From Dyella amyloliquefaciens (GTDB lineage Bacteria > Pseudomonadota > Gammaproteobacteria > Xanthomonadales > Rhodanobacteraceae), in contig NZ_SAYT01000009.1 in NCBI RefSeq assembly GCF_004296575.1, positions 88,057-152,056 on the forward strand: a stretch of 64,000 nucleotides of DNA. Reading direction: 5' to 3'. The position numbers and the translations under genes are program-made. The notes under the pieces were generated by a model that was not told the origin of the DNA, ran no database searches, and saw only the letters and a list, made by a program, of their open reading frames with translations. Of the stretch, positions 1 to 7,506 are shown piece after piece (positions within the stretch are counted from its first letter, which is position 1; each line of letters opens with the position of its first letter).

Positions 1-880
1 CGATCTTCGCCTTGATCGCCGGCATCGCCGCCAGCGCGGCGCGTTCGCCTTCCAGGATCGCCTGATTCTTCTGTTCGAAGTCCGCCGCGCCGATCTGATT
101 CACCTTCGGGCGTATCACGATGTCCGCGCGCGCCAGCTCCTGCTCGCCGAGCTTCTGGCCCATGATGCTGATCGACTGGCCCACGATGTTGAACATGCCC
201 TGCGGGTTGGTGCCGTCGGCCTTGCTGGAGATATCCACGGCAATGACCACGTCGGCGCCGAGCTGGCGCGCGGCGTCCACGGGCACCGGGCTCACCACGC
301 CGCCGTCGATGTAATGCTTGCCGTTGATCTCCACCGGCTCGAACACGCCGGGCACGCTGCTGGAGGCGCGTACCGCCTGGCCGGTGTTGCCGCGCACGAA
401 CACGGTGCGCTGGCCGGTTTCGAGCTGGGTCGCCACCGCGGCGAACGGCAGGTTGAGCTTGTCGAGCGTGCGGTTCTTCACCTGCTGGTTCACGTAGTCC
501 TGCAGCTTCTGGCCCTGCACCACGCCGCCGGAGAACAGGCGCACGTCGCGCAGGTTGGCCTGGTCCAGCGTGTACGCCGTCTCCTGCAACTGGAACGGAT
601 CCATGCCGCTGGCATACAGCGAACCCACCACGCTGCCCGCGCTGGTGCCCGCCACCACGTCCGGCCGGATGCCGTTGGCTTCCAGCATCTTGATCACGCC
701 GATGTGCGCGAAACCCTTGGCCGCGCCGCCACCGAGCGCCAGACCGATACGCAGCTTCACCACCGGCGGCGGCACCAGCGGTGCGGGCGGCGGCGTGGGC
801 TTGGTGCTGCCGAAGCAGGCGCACAGCACGAGGCTGGCGAGCAGGGGCAGGAGCGGGCGAAAGCGGCGGATGGTGGACAT
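1..880 (-). CDS. Patatin-like phospholipase lipoprotein (3' end cut by window edge)
   Basis: Reading leftward from the ATG at 880, the frame stays open to the window edge, so the C-terminus is missing. The N-terminus is hydrophobic and ends in a lipobox-like L-C-A-C (Cys20/Cys22), followed by a Pro-rich linker, so a lipoprotein is likely. The patatin fold is clear: an oxyanion-hole G-G-G-x-x-K-G (residues 50-56), the nucleophile elbow G-T-S-A-G with Ser80, and the catalytic Asp in D-G-G (about 192-194). Family members (RssA/YchK-like) are serine acyl hydrolases acting on phospholipids or lysophospholipids; the substrate here is unknown. It lies downstream of fbp on the same strand with a hairpin between them, so it is probably a separate transcript. 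The family call is firm; the lipoprotein call is moderate. Confidence 0.85.
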   Translation of the reverse strand, partial: MSTIRRFRPLLPLLASLVLCACFGSTKPTPPPAPLVPPPVVKLRIGLALGGGAAKGFAHIGVIKMLEANGIRPDVVAGTSAGSVVGSLYASGMDPFQLQETAYTLDQANLRDVRLFSGGVVQGQKLQDYVNQQVKNRTLDKLNLPFAAVATQLETGQRTVFVRGNTGQAVRASSSVPGVFEPVEINGKHYIDGGVVSPVPVDAARQLGADVVIAVDISSKADGTNPQGMFNIVGQSISIMGQKLGEQELARADIVIRPKVNQIGAADFEQKNQAILEGERAALAAMPAIKAKI

Positions 881-1015
881 GGCTCGTGGCGCGGTGGGTT
901 GAATGCGACCGCCTTGAACGAAGTGGTCACTGGCGCGCGAGTGTACGGCCGCCGAAGGGCGGCGTGCTGTCGGCGCCGGGCGCTTGTTGGGCGCTGCTCA
1001 GAAATCCGCCAGCCG

Positions 1016-1040
1016 GGGGAGACGGCCAGGCCGTCTCCCC
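1016..1040 (-). terminator. GC-rich hairpin after fbp
   Basis: A perfect 10-bp stem (GGGGAGACGG / CCGTCTCCCC) with a 5-nt loop sits 9 bp beyond the fbp stop codon. The bases that follow on the minus strand are not a clean T-run, so it may be a weak or factor-assisted terminator. Confidence 0.45.
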
Positions 1041-1048
1041 TCGTGGGG

Positions 1049-2062
1049 TCAGGCAGCCGCGTCGGCTTCCACGTGGTAGTGCGTGGCCACTTCCACTTCC
1101 TTCTTCGAACCGAGGAACACCGGCACGCGCTGGTGCAGGCCGCTCGGCTGGAGCTCCATGATGCGCTCGCGACCGGTGGTGGCCGCGCCGCCCGCCTGCT
1201 CGATGATGAAGGCCATCGGGTTGGCTTCGTACATCAGGCGCAGCTTGCCGCCCTTGGACTTGATCTTGGCGTCCAGCGGATAGAAGAACACACCGCCGCG
1301 CGTGATGATGCGATGCACGTCGGCCACCATCGAGGCCACCCAGCGCATGTTGAAGTCCCTGCCGCGCGGGCCTTCCTGGCCGGCCAGCAGCTCGCCGATG
1401 TAGCGCTGCATCGGCGCTTCCCAGTGGCGCTGGTTCGACATGTTGATGGCGAACTCACCAGTCTCTTCCGGGATGCTGATGTCGCGACGGCTGAGGGTGA
1501 AGCTGCCTACTTCGCGGTCCAGCGTGAACTCGTGCGTACCGTGGCCGAAGGTCAGCACCAGCACCGTGGCCGGGCCGTAAACCACGTAGCCGGCGGCGAG
1601 CTGGGTGGTGCCCGCCTGCAGGAAGTGTTCGGCCTTGGGTTCGGTGATGCCATCCGGACAGCGCAGGACCGAGAAGATCGTGCCGACCGAGATGTTCACG
1701 TCGATGTTGGAGCTGCCGTCGAGCGGATCGAACAACAGCAGGTGGTTGCCTTTCGGGTACATGTCGGGGATCGGCTGCGGGTCTTCCATCTCCTCCGACG
1801 CGCAGGCGGCGAGCTGGCCACCCCAGGCGTTGGCTTCGAGCAGGATCTCGTTGGAGATCACGTCCAGCTTCTTCTGCGCCTCACCCTGGATGTTGCCGGT
1901 GCCGGCCTCGCCGAGCACGCCGCCCAGGGCGCCCTTGTTGGTGGCCACCGCGATGCGCTTGCAGGCGCGCGCCACGACTTCGATCAGCAGGGACAACTCG
2001 GCATTGATGCGGCCGGCGCGTCGTTCCTCGATCAGGAACTGGATCAGCGAGATGGACTTCAT
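1049..2062 (-). CDS. fbp: Fructose-1,6-bisphosphatase, class I
   Basis: This gluconeogenic enzyme hydrolyses fructose-1,6-bisphosphate to fructose-6-phosphate in the cytosol. The 337-aa product has the usual class I length and carries the diagnostic metal and substrate motif [10 protein letters not shown] and the upstream E-E-M-E-D acidic cluster that binds Mg2+. The open frame extends 26 codons further upstream, but the methionine at 2062 (M-K-S-I-S-L) begins the conserved N-terminus and is preferred; its ribosome binding site is weak. It is monocistronic in appearance, with a hairpin downstream and a REPIN-type repeat upstream. Confidence in the function is high. Confidence 0.95.
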   Translation of the reverse strand: MKSISLIQFLIEERRAGRINAELSLLIEVVARACKRIAVATNKGALGGVLGEAGTGNIQGEAQKKLDVISNEILLEANAWGGQLAACASEEMEDPQPIPDMYPKGNHLLLFDPLDGSSNIDVNISVGTIFSVLRCPDGITEPKAEHFLQAGTTQLAAGYVVYGPATVLVLTFGHGTHEFTLDREVGSFTLSRRDISIPEETGEFAINMSNQRHWEAPMQRYIGELLAGQEGPRGRDFNMRWVASMVADVHRIITRGGVFFYPLDAKIKSKGGKLRLMYEANPMAFIIEQAGGAATTGRERIMELQPSGLHQRVPVFLGSKKEVEVATHYHVEADAAA

Positions 2063-2195
2063 GACAAACCCGCAAGCGAAGGGATGCCTATTGTCCGGGC
2101 AGAACCGGCCGCTTGTCAGCTCAAAATGTGACCAGTGCATTCATCTATATGTCATGAAACTCTTTTTGGTCGAACCAGTCGCATCAAGGCTCCCC

Positions 2196-2309
2196 TGTGG
2201 GAGCGCACCCTGTGCGCGACCGCGTAGCGACGCCGATACCTCGGTCCGCCGCTTGTCGCGAAACCCTCAGGCCACGCCAGCCCAGTCGCGCACAGGGTGC
2301 GCTCCCACA
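2196..2309. repeat. REPIN: two inverted REP-like units
   Basis: Left unit 2196-2220 reads TGTGGGAGCGCACCCTGTGC followed by GCGAC. The right unit 2285-2309 is its reverse complement, with about 64 bp between. The same unit recurs at 5282, 39293 and 54691. The layout matches REPINs, which RAYT transposases mobilise in other gammaproteobacteria. It lies between the divergent fbp and DJ-1-like genes. Confidence 0.85.
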
Positions 2310-2391
2310 TTACTGGCGGGTGAGCCCCTACTGACAATACGTTGGCAGCAGGGGGTCCCCACACTGACAGCCGTCAGAAGGAGGGAGTCTT

Positions 2392-3009
2392 ATGCGCAAC
2401 ACGGTGTATTTCCTGGCGTTCGACGGCTTTGCGGACTGGCATGCGGCGCATGCGCTCTGCGAGATCCGTCGCCCCGGCGAATGGCAGTTGAAGACGGTGG
2501 GTTTTTCCCTGCAGCCGGTGCTCTCGATGGGTGGGCTGCGGGTGGTGCCCGAATTGACCCTGGAGCGGCTGGACCTGAAGCGCGCGGCGATGCTGATCGT
2601 GCCGGGCGGTTACCTGTGGGAACACGGGCACGGCGAGGAAGCGGTGGAAGCCGTCCGCCGCATCCACGCCGCCGGTGCGCCGGTGGCCGCCGTCGACAGC
2701 GGCGTGCTGGTGCTGGCGCGGGCCGGTTTGCTGGATGCCTGCCGTCATACCGGCAGCTGGCCCGGCCACATCGGCGCCCACGTGCCCGGTTATGCAGGTG
2801 CCGATCAGTTCGACCCGACTGTGCTCGCCGTCAGCGACGGCGGCACGATCACTGCCAGCCAGCTCGGCAGCGTGGAGTTCGCCCGCGAAGTGATTCGCAC
2901 GCTCGACCTCTACAGCCCCAGCGACCGCGAGCACTGGTTCCGCCTGTTCAAGCACGCCCTGCCGCCGCCCTGGTGTGCAGGCGATGCCGCCACCGCCGTG
3001 GCGGCCTGA
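2392..3009 (+). CDS. DJ-1/PfpI family protein lacking the catalytic cysteine
   Basis: A 205-aa single-domain protein of the type 1 glutamine-amidotransferase-like superfamily. The P-G-G motif is at 71-73, with E77 nearby. The nucleophile elbow, usually A-x-C-x-G in this family, reads A-V-D-S-G, putting Asp102 where the reactive Cys normally sits. The following stretch (L-A-R-A-G-L-L) is typical of the family, so the alignment is secure. A strong Shine-Dalgarno (GAAGGAGG) precedes the ATG. It heads a tightly spaced run with a 67-aa protein and a GFA protein. Without the Cys it is unlikely to be a protease or glyoxalase of the usual kind; a binding or regulatory role is possible, but this is inference. 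Confidence 0.85.
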   Translation: MRNTVYFLAFDGFADWHAAHALCEIRRPGEWQLKTVGFSLQPVLSMGGLRVVPELTLERLDLKRAAMLIVPGGYLWEHGHGEEAVEAVRRIHAAGAPVAAVDSGVLVLARAGLLDACRHTGSWPGHIGAHVPGYAGADQFDPTVLAVSDGGTITASQLGSVEFAREVIRTLDLYSPSDREHWFRLFKHALPPPWCAGDAATAVAA

Positions 3010-3024
3010 CGAAAGGAGGATGTC

Positions 3025-3228
3025 ATGCCGTTCCCGATTGGAAAGATCCTGATGGCCTACCGTCCGCTCTACATGCGCGGCCTGTTGATGGACGGCCAGT
3101 ACAAGCTGCCTGCCACGAACCGGGAACCGGTCGCTGGCAAGCGCGAGAAAGCCCCCAGCACCGAGGTGAAGACCGAACGCATGCCCAAGGTCATCGCCAG
3201 CAAGCCCCTTCATGGAGCCCTGTCATGA
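3025..3228 (+). CDS. Small hypothetical protein (67 aa)
   Basis: This short gene has a strong ribosome binding site (AAAGGAGG) 15 bp after the DJ-1-like stop, and its TGA overlaps the ATG of the GFA gene (ATGA), so it is almost certainly translated as part of the operon. The product is basic, with a mildly hydrophobic N-terminal third and a Lys/Glu-rich middle. I recognise no domain, signal peptide or metal motif. Translational coupling to a GFA protein hints at a shared task, but no function can be assigned. Confidence 0.7.
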   Translation: MPFPIGKILMAYRPLYMRGLLMDGQYKLPATNREPVAGKREKAPSTEVKTERMPKVIASKPLHGALS

Positions 3229-3629
3229 GTCGCATCTATCACGGCAGTTGCCATTGCGGCGCCGTCCGCTTCGAGGCCGAACTGGACCTGGCTGCCGGCA
3301 CCGGTCGCTGCAACTGCTCCATCTGCCGCAAGCTACGCTTCTGGGGCGCCATGGCCAAGCTTGAGACGTTCCGCCTGATCAGTGGCGAAGAGGCGCTGGT
3401 CGATTACCAGTTCAACACCCAGAGCACGCACAATCTGTTCTGCCGGCATTGCGGCGTGCACTCGTTCCATCGCGGCTATGTGGAGCAGATCGGTGGCGAA
3501 TTCCTGTCCGTCAATCTTGCCTGCCTGGATGACGCCAGCGACGAGGAGTGGGCCGCCGCTCCGATCCGCTACTCCGACGGTCGCGACAACAACTGGTGGA
3601 ACGCACCTGCCGTTACCAGCTATCTCTGA
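3225..3629 (+). CDS. GFA (CENP-V/glutathione-dependent formaldehyde-activating) family protein
   Basis: A 134-aa zinc-binding protein with the GFA cysteine pattern: C-H-C-G at 9-12, C-N-C-S-I-C at 29-34 and C-R-H-C-G near the middle. The founding family member was described as promoting S-hydroxymethylglutathione formation, but most bacterial members have no proven activity. It overlaps the preceding 67-aa gene by 4 nt and is followed 14 bp later by a glutathione S-transferase. This supports a thiol or electrophile-detoxification theme for the operon (inference). The ATG at 3225 is chosen because it is coupled and starts the conserved M-S-x-I-Y-H-G-S-C. Confidence 0.88.
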   Translation: MSRIYHGSCHCGAVRFEAELDLAAGTGRCNCSICRKLRFWGAMAKLETFRLISGEEALVDYQFNTQSTHNLFCRHCGVHSFHRGYVEQIGGEFLSVNLACLDDASDEEWAAAPIRYSDGRDNNWWNAPAVTSYL

Positions 3630-3643
3630 GCGGAGGCATTGCC

Positions 3644-4273
3644 ATGACCACGCCACGTGTCACCTTCTATCACGCACCCAACAGCCGTTCCGGCGGCACG
3701 CGTGCGCTGCTCGAAGAACTCGGTGTCGAGTACGACCTGCACGTGCTCAACCTCAAGCACAACGAGCAGCGCCAGCCGCCGTATACGGACGTGAATCCGA
3801 TGGGCAAGGTGCCGGCCATCTGGCACAACGGTGGCCTCGTTACCGAGCAGCCGGCGGTGTACCTGTACCTCGCGGATCTTTATCCGGAGAAGGGACTCGC
3901 CCCACCCATCGGCGATCCGTTGCGCGGGCCATACCTGCGCTGGATGGTGTTCTATGGTTCGAGCTTCGAGCCCGCGTTGGTGGATCGCGCGATGAAGCGC
4001 GAGCCGGTGCAGCCGTCGACGTGTCCCTACGGCGATTGGGACACCATGTTCAACACGCTGGTGGCGCAGCTCGAACGTGGCCCGTACATGCTGGGCGAAC
4101 GCTTCAGCGCGCTCGACGTGTTGTGGGGAAGCGCGTTGCGCTGGACCACGATGTTCAAGCTGGTGCCGGAATTGCCGGTGATCACCTCGTATATCGAGCG
4201 CGTTGGCTCGCGTCCGGCGATGCAGCGCGCCGCCGCGCTGGATGCCGAGCTGGCGGCAGCGCAGGCGGCCTGA
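3644..4273 (+). CDS. Glutathione S-transferase family protein
   Basis: This 209-aa protein has the two-domain GST layout. The N-terminal thioredoxin fold carries the cis-Pro motif (K-V-P-A, about 55-58) and the glutathione-contacting E-Q-P-A segment near 68-71. An all-helical C-terminal domain with a G-E-x-F-S-A-L-D-V segment, the usual N-capping box region, follows. The start at 3644 has an upstream GCGGAGG and directly begins the thioredoxin strand; the open frame extends further upstream but overlaps the GFA gene. It probably conjugates or reduces electrophiles with glutathione in the cytosol. It is last in the DJ-1/67-aa/GFA/GST run. Confidence 0.92.
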   Translation: MTTPRVTFYHAPNSRSGGTRALLEELGVEYDLHVLNLKHNEQRQPPYTDVNPMGKVPAIWHNGGLVTEQPAVYLYLADLYPEKGLAPPIGDPLRGPYLRWMVFYGSSFEPALVDRAMKREPVQPSTCPYGDWDTMFNTLVAQLERGPYMLGERFSALDVLWGSALRWTTMFKLVPELPVITSYIERVGSRPAMQRAAALDAELAAAQAA

Positions 4274-4485
4274 GTCCGATGTTTCGCGCGTACTTTCCCC
4301 ACCGCCATCCCGGTGCAAGCGGGAGCCCGGTAGCTGTCGTTCTCGCAGGGACGCCAAAGCCGCCGGGTTCTTCCTTGCGCAGGGGTGACGGCTGCGGGTA
4401 AAGGTCGAGGCTTCGCCCGCATGACTTCCCGCAACCGTGACTCCCGGCGCTGGCCGTGGCCCAGTCGGTCGGCCATCATGCACCG

Positions 4486-5193
4486 ATGCGTCGCGCCGAC
4501 CGGCTCTTCCTCATCATCCACGCCCTGCGCGGGCGTCGTACCGCGCTGCAGGCGCGCCAGCTCGCCGGCACGCTCGGCGTATCGCTGCGCACCGTCTATC
4601 GCGACGTGGCCGACCTGCAGCTTTCCGGCGTACCGATCGAAGGTGAAGCCGGCGTCGGTTATCTCCTGCGCAAGGGTTCGGACATCCCGCCGCTGATGTT
4701 CACCGCCGACGAACTCGAATCGCTGGTGGTGGGCACGCGCTTCGTGCGCGCCTTCGCCGGGCAGAAGCTGGCCGAAAGCGCACAGGCCGCGTTGCTGAAG
4801 ATCGAGGCCGTGCTGCCACCCGAACTGCGTGATCGCGCCACGCGCACGCGCATCTATGCGCCGATCTGGCGCGACCAGACCAAGACCGATTTCGCGGCCC
4901 TCATCGATCGGCTCAACGCGGCCATCACTGACAGCCAGGTATTGCGGCTGGAATACGCCGATGAAGCCGGGCGCGAGAGCATGCGCGAAGTGGAACCGTT
5001 GTGCCTCGCTTTCTGGGGCGGCGCGTGGACGCTAGGCACCTGGTGCCGTTTGCGCGTGGGTTTCCGCAATTTCCGGCCGGATCGCATTCGAGGGTGCACC
5101 ATTACCGGGGAACGCTTCGGCAGCGAGGATGGACGCAACCTCGACGCGTACCTGCAGGCGATGCGGGGGTATTACGAGGGGATGGAGAGCTGA
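4486..5193 (+). CDS. YafY-type transcriptional regulator (HTH + WYL domain)
   Basis: This 235-aa protein starts with a winged helix-turn-helix (residues about 3-60, with S-L-R-T-V-Y-R-D as the recognition segment) followed by a WYL domain. In the WYL domain the usual signature reads F-W-G-G-A-W-T-L-G-T-W-C-R-L-R, and F-R-P-D-R-I is near its end. WYL domains sense ligands, often nucleic acids or nucleotides. I take the ATG at 4486, where the HTH begins; another in-frame start lies 30 nt upstream. Its place after the GFA/GST genes on the same strand suggests it may regulate them, though 212 bp separate it from the GST gene. Confidence 0.9.
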   Translation: MRRADRLFLIIHALRGRRTALQARQLAGTLGVSLRTVYRDVADLQLSGVPIEGEAGVGYLLRKGSDIPPLMFTADELESLVVGTRFVRAFAGQKLAESAQAALLKIEAVLPPELRDRATRTRIYAPIWRDQTKTDFAALIDRLNAAITDSQVLRLEYADEAGRESMREVEPLCLAFWGGAWTLGTWCRLRVGFRNFRPDRIRGCTITGERFGSEDGRNLDAYLQAMRGYYEGMES

Positions 5194-5281
5194 GGGGATT
5201 TCGGCGCTGGCGCCGACATGGGTGGACAGTTCTTCGTCACGCGTTTCGCCTCAATCTTCATGCACGCCAGCCCACTCTCCC

Positions 5282-5306
5282 TGTAGGAGCGCACCCTGTG
5301 CGCGAC
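5282..5306 (+). repeat. Solitary REP-like unit
   Basis: TGTAGGAGCGCACCCTGTGC followed by GCGAC, the same unit as in the REPINs at 2196, 39293 and 54691. No inverted partner of full quality lies within 150 bp, although a related hairpin occurs at 5725-5751. Confidence 0.8.
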
Positions 5307-5332
5307 CACCTTTCGCCTCGCTCCTTCCGATC

Positions 5333-5699
5333 CGTCACTCCTGCGAGGCGCTTTTCAACAGCCGGAGGCTGGTCAGGCAGGAGTCCAGTGACTTTCGCTT
5401 TTGATCTAGCGTTCTCGCCGACTTGCCCGCCTGCCGCGGGCTTCCGGACCGCTGCCGCGGCCCGGGTCACTTTTCTTTGCTTGCTCAAAGAAAAGTAACC
5501 AAAAGAAAGATCACCCCGCGTGGCGCTGTCTGGGCTGCGCCCAGCCAGTCCGTGAGGGGCGGCCGGGCTTTTCGACCGGGCTCCTGCCCGGACGAAAAGT
5601 GCCCGACGTCCTGTCGGGCACCCCTGCGGGGCCTATTCGTCCACCCCTCACCGCCACACAGGGGATGTTTCAAGGCTCGTGCCGCTGCGCGGCACATCG
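5333..5699 (+). repeat. Long multi-hairpin dispersed repeat, copy 1
   Basis: This unit recurs in the same orientation at 38890-39262. The last 188 bp (5512-5699 versus 39075-39262) differ at only about four positions by eye; the 5' half is more diverged. It contains consecutive inverted repeats: GGTCACTTTTCTTTG / CAAAGAAAAGTAACC around a 6-nt loop, CTTTTCG-A-CCGGGC / GCCCGG-A-CGAAAAG, and GTGCCCGAC / GTCGGGCAC. Open frames through it are conserved only because the DNA is. Nothing else gene-like is seen between 5194 and 5847. Confidence 0.85.
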
Positions 5700-5724
5700 A
5701 GCAGCGGAGCTGCAGAGCTCGTTG

Positions 5725-5751
5725 TAGGGGCGCACCCAGAGCGCTCCTACT
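5725..5751. repeat. REP-related hairpin
   Basis: GTAGGGGCGC and GCGCTCCTAC pair with one mismatch around a short loop. The outer bases match the ends of the REP-like unit, so this may be a collapsed REPIN. It lies about 100 bp upstream of the SulP gene. Confidence 0.5.
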
Positions 5752-5847
5752 GGGGCGAGAGAGAAGTAATCCCATCCCCCACACAGAAAAGAGACCCACC
5801 CCACCGCATCAGTTACCCTCACCCCGCCACCCGCGCCGGAGCCACCG

Positions 5848-7506
5848 ATGCCCGCGACCGAGAACCCCAACGCTGCCCCCACCTGGCATCTGGACCTCGT
5901 ATCCGGCCTCTCCATCGCCGGCCTCCTGCTTCCAGAGGCGGTGGCCTACTCAGGCATCGCCAATCTGCCGCCACAGGCGGGTGTGATTGCACTCTTCGTA
6001 GGCCTGGCCATCTACGGCCTGCTGGGCCGCAGCCGCTACGCCATCGTTTCCGCCACGTCCTCGTCGGCCGCCGTGCTGGCGGCCGGTACGCTGGCGTTGG
6101 CAGGTGGCGACAACGTCTCGCGCGCAGCCATAGGCGCCATGCTCGTGCTGCTGACGGGCGTGTGTTTCCTGATTGCCGGCGCTGCGCGCCTGGGCGGCCT
6201 CTCGCACCTGATCGCGCGGCCGGTGCTGCGTGGCTACACCTTCGGACTCGCCTGCGTCATCGCGTTGAAGCAGCTGCCGCACCTGTTTGGCGTGGCGGGC
6301 CTGCACGGTGATTTCGTGCCAAAGCTGCTGTACGAACTGGCCACGGTGTCGCCACAGATGAAGCTCGCTTCCGTGGGCACGGGCGTGGTCGCGTTGTTGC
6401 TGCTGTTCGCCAGTGAGCGCTTCCGGCGCGTGCCCGGGAGCCTGGCGGTGATCGTGCTGGGCGTGGCGGCATCGGGGTGGCTGCAGGGGCAGGGCGTCGA
6501 GCTCACCGGTCGGATCGACCTGGCCCAGGCGTTGGGTTGGCCCCGTTGGCCGGAAAGCGGTCAATGGTTGCCGAGCGTGGAATTGGCGGCCGCCTTGCTG
6601 CTGATCCTCTACGCGGAGTCGTACAGCTCCATTCGAGGCTTCGCGCTCAAGCACGGCGACAAGGTCGAGCCCAACCGCGATCTGATCGTGCTGGGCATCG
6701 CCAACGTGGTGTCGGGTGCGCTGCATGGCATGCCGGTCGGCGCCGGTTATTCGGGGACGTCGGCCAACGAAGCCGCGGGAGCACGTTCGCGCCTGTCCGG
6801 CCTGATCGCCGCGGGCACGGTACTGCTGCTGGTGCTGTTCGCGTTGCGCTGGATCGAGCGCATACCGCAGCCGGTGCTGGCGGCGATCGTGATTCATGCG
6901 GTGAGCAAGTCGCTGCGCCTGTCCACTTTCGCGCCCTACCTGCGCTGGCATCGCGATCGGCTGGTGGCGCTGGCCGCCGTGTTGGCCGTGCTGTCGCTGG
7001 GCATCCTCAATGGCCTGCTGTTCGCCATCGCTTTCAGCCTGGTGATGTTGCTGCGCCAACTGGCGACGCCGCGGCTGTGCGTGCTGGGCCGCCTCTCCAA
7101 CAGCCACGATTTCGTGGACATCGCCCAGCATCCCCAGGCGGTACCGCCGCCGGGCATGTTGATCGTGCGTCCCGAGGAACCGCTGTTCTTCGCCAACGCC
7201 GAAACCGTGCTGGCGCAGGCGCGCCATCGCGTCGAGGCGAAGCAGGGGCTGCATCGGGTGATCCTGAGCCTGGAGGAATCGCCCGATCTCGACGGCACCG
7301 TGCTCGAGTCGCTGGGAGATTTCGTCACCTGGCTGGACGCTCGTGGCATCGAGCTGCGCGTGGCACGATTGAAGGATGATGCCCGCGACGCGCTCATCCG
7401 CATGGCGCTACCCCAGCTTCCGCCACAGGCGCTGGACGACTGGAGCGTAGAGGATGCCGTGTTGGCACCATCGCCCACTTCTTCTTCGGACAAGGGAAAT
7501 TCGTAG
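5848..7506 (+). CDS. SulP-family inorganic anion transporter with STAS domain
   Basis: A 552-aa inner-membrane protein. About ten to fourteen hydrophobic segments fill residues 12-405, beginning with the family's first helix pair (P-E-A-V-A-Y-S-G-I). A cytosolic STAS domain occupies roughly 430-540. SulP proteins carry sulfate, bicarbonate, nitrate or dicarboxylates, usually as H+ or Na+ symporters; the substrate cannot be read from sequence. No carbonic anhydrase is fused or adjacent. The stop codon overlaps the GTG start of the following DUF885 gene (TAGTG), implying co-translation. The repeat-filled 654 bp upstream probably contains its promoter, but none is obvious. Confidence 0.92.
   Translation: MPATENPNAAPTWHLDLVSGLSIAGLLLPEAVAYSGIANLPPQAGVIALFVGLAIYGLLGRSRYAIVSATSSSAAVLAAGTLALAGGDNVSRAAIGAMLVLLTGVCFLIAGAARLGGLSHLIARPVLRGYTFGLACVIALKQLPHLFGVAGLHGDFVPKLLYELATVSPQMKLASVGTGVVALLLLFASERFRRVPGSLAVIVLGVAASGWLQGQGVELTGRIDLAQALGWPRWPESGQWLPSVELAAALLLILYAESYSSIRGFALKHGDKVEPNRDLIVLGIANVVSGALHGMPVGAGYSGTSANEAAGARSRLSGLIAAGTVLLLVLFALRWIERIPQPVLAAIVIHAVSKSLRLSTFAPYLRWHRDRLVALAAVLAVLSLGILNGLLFAIAFSLVMLLRQLATPRLCVLGRLSNSHDFVDIAQHPQAVPPPGMLIVRPEEPLFFANAETVLAQARHRVEAKQGLHRVILSLEESPDLDGTVLESLGDFVTWLDARGIELRVARLKDDARDALIRMALPQLPPQALDDWSVEDAVLAPSPTSSSDKGNS

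Noticed and set aside
4274..4485. Possible promoter or repeat between GST and WYL regulator
   Set aside because: GC-rich sequence with only weak, imperfect inverted repeats; no element could be defined.
5423..5986. Reading frame conserved between the repeat loci near 5.5 kb and 39.1 kb
   Set aside because: The peptide similarity only reflects near-identical repeat DNA. The frame ends inside other features and has no ribosome binding site; hairpins explain the sequence better.
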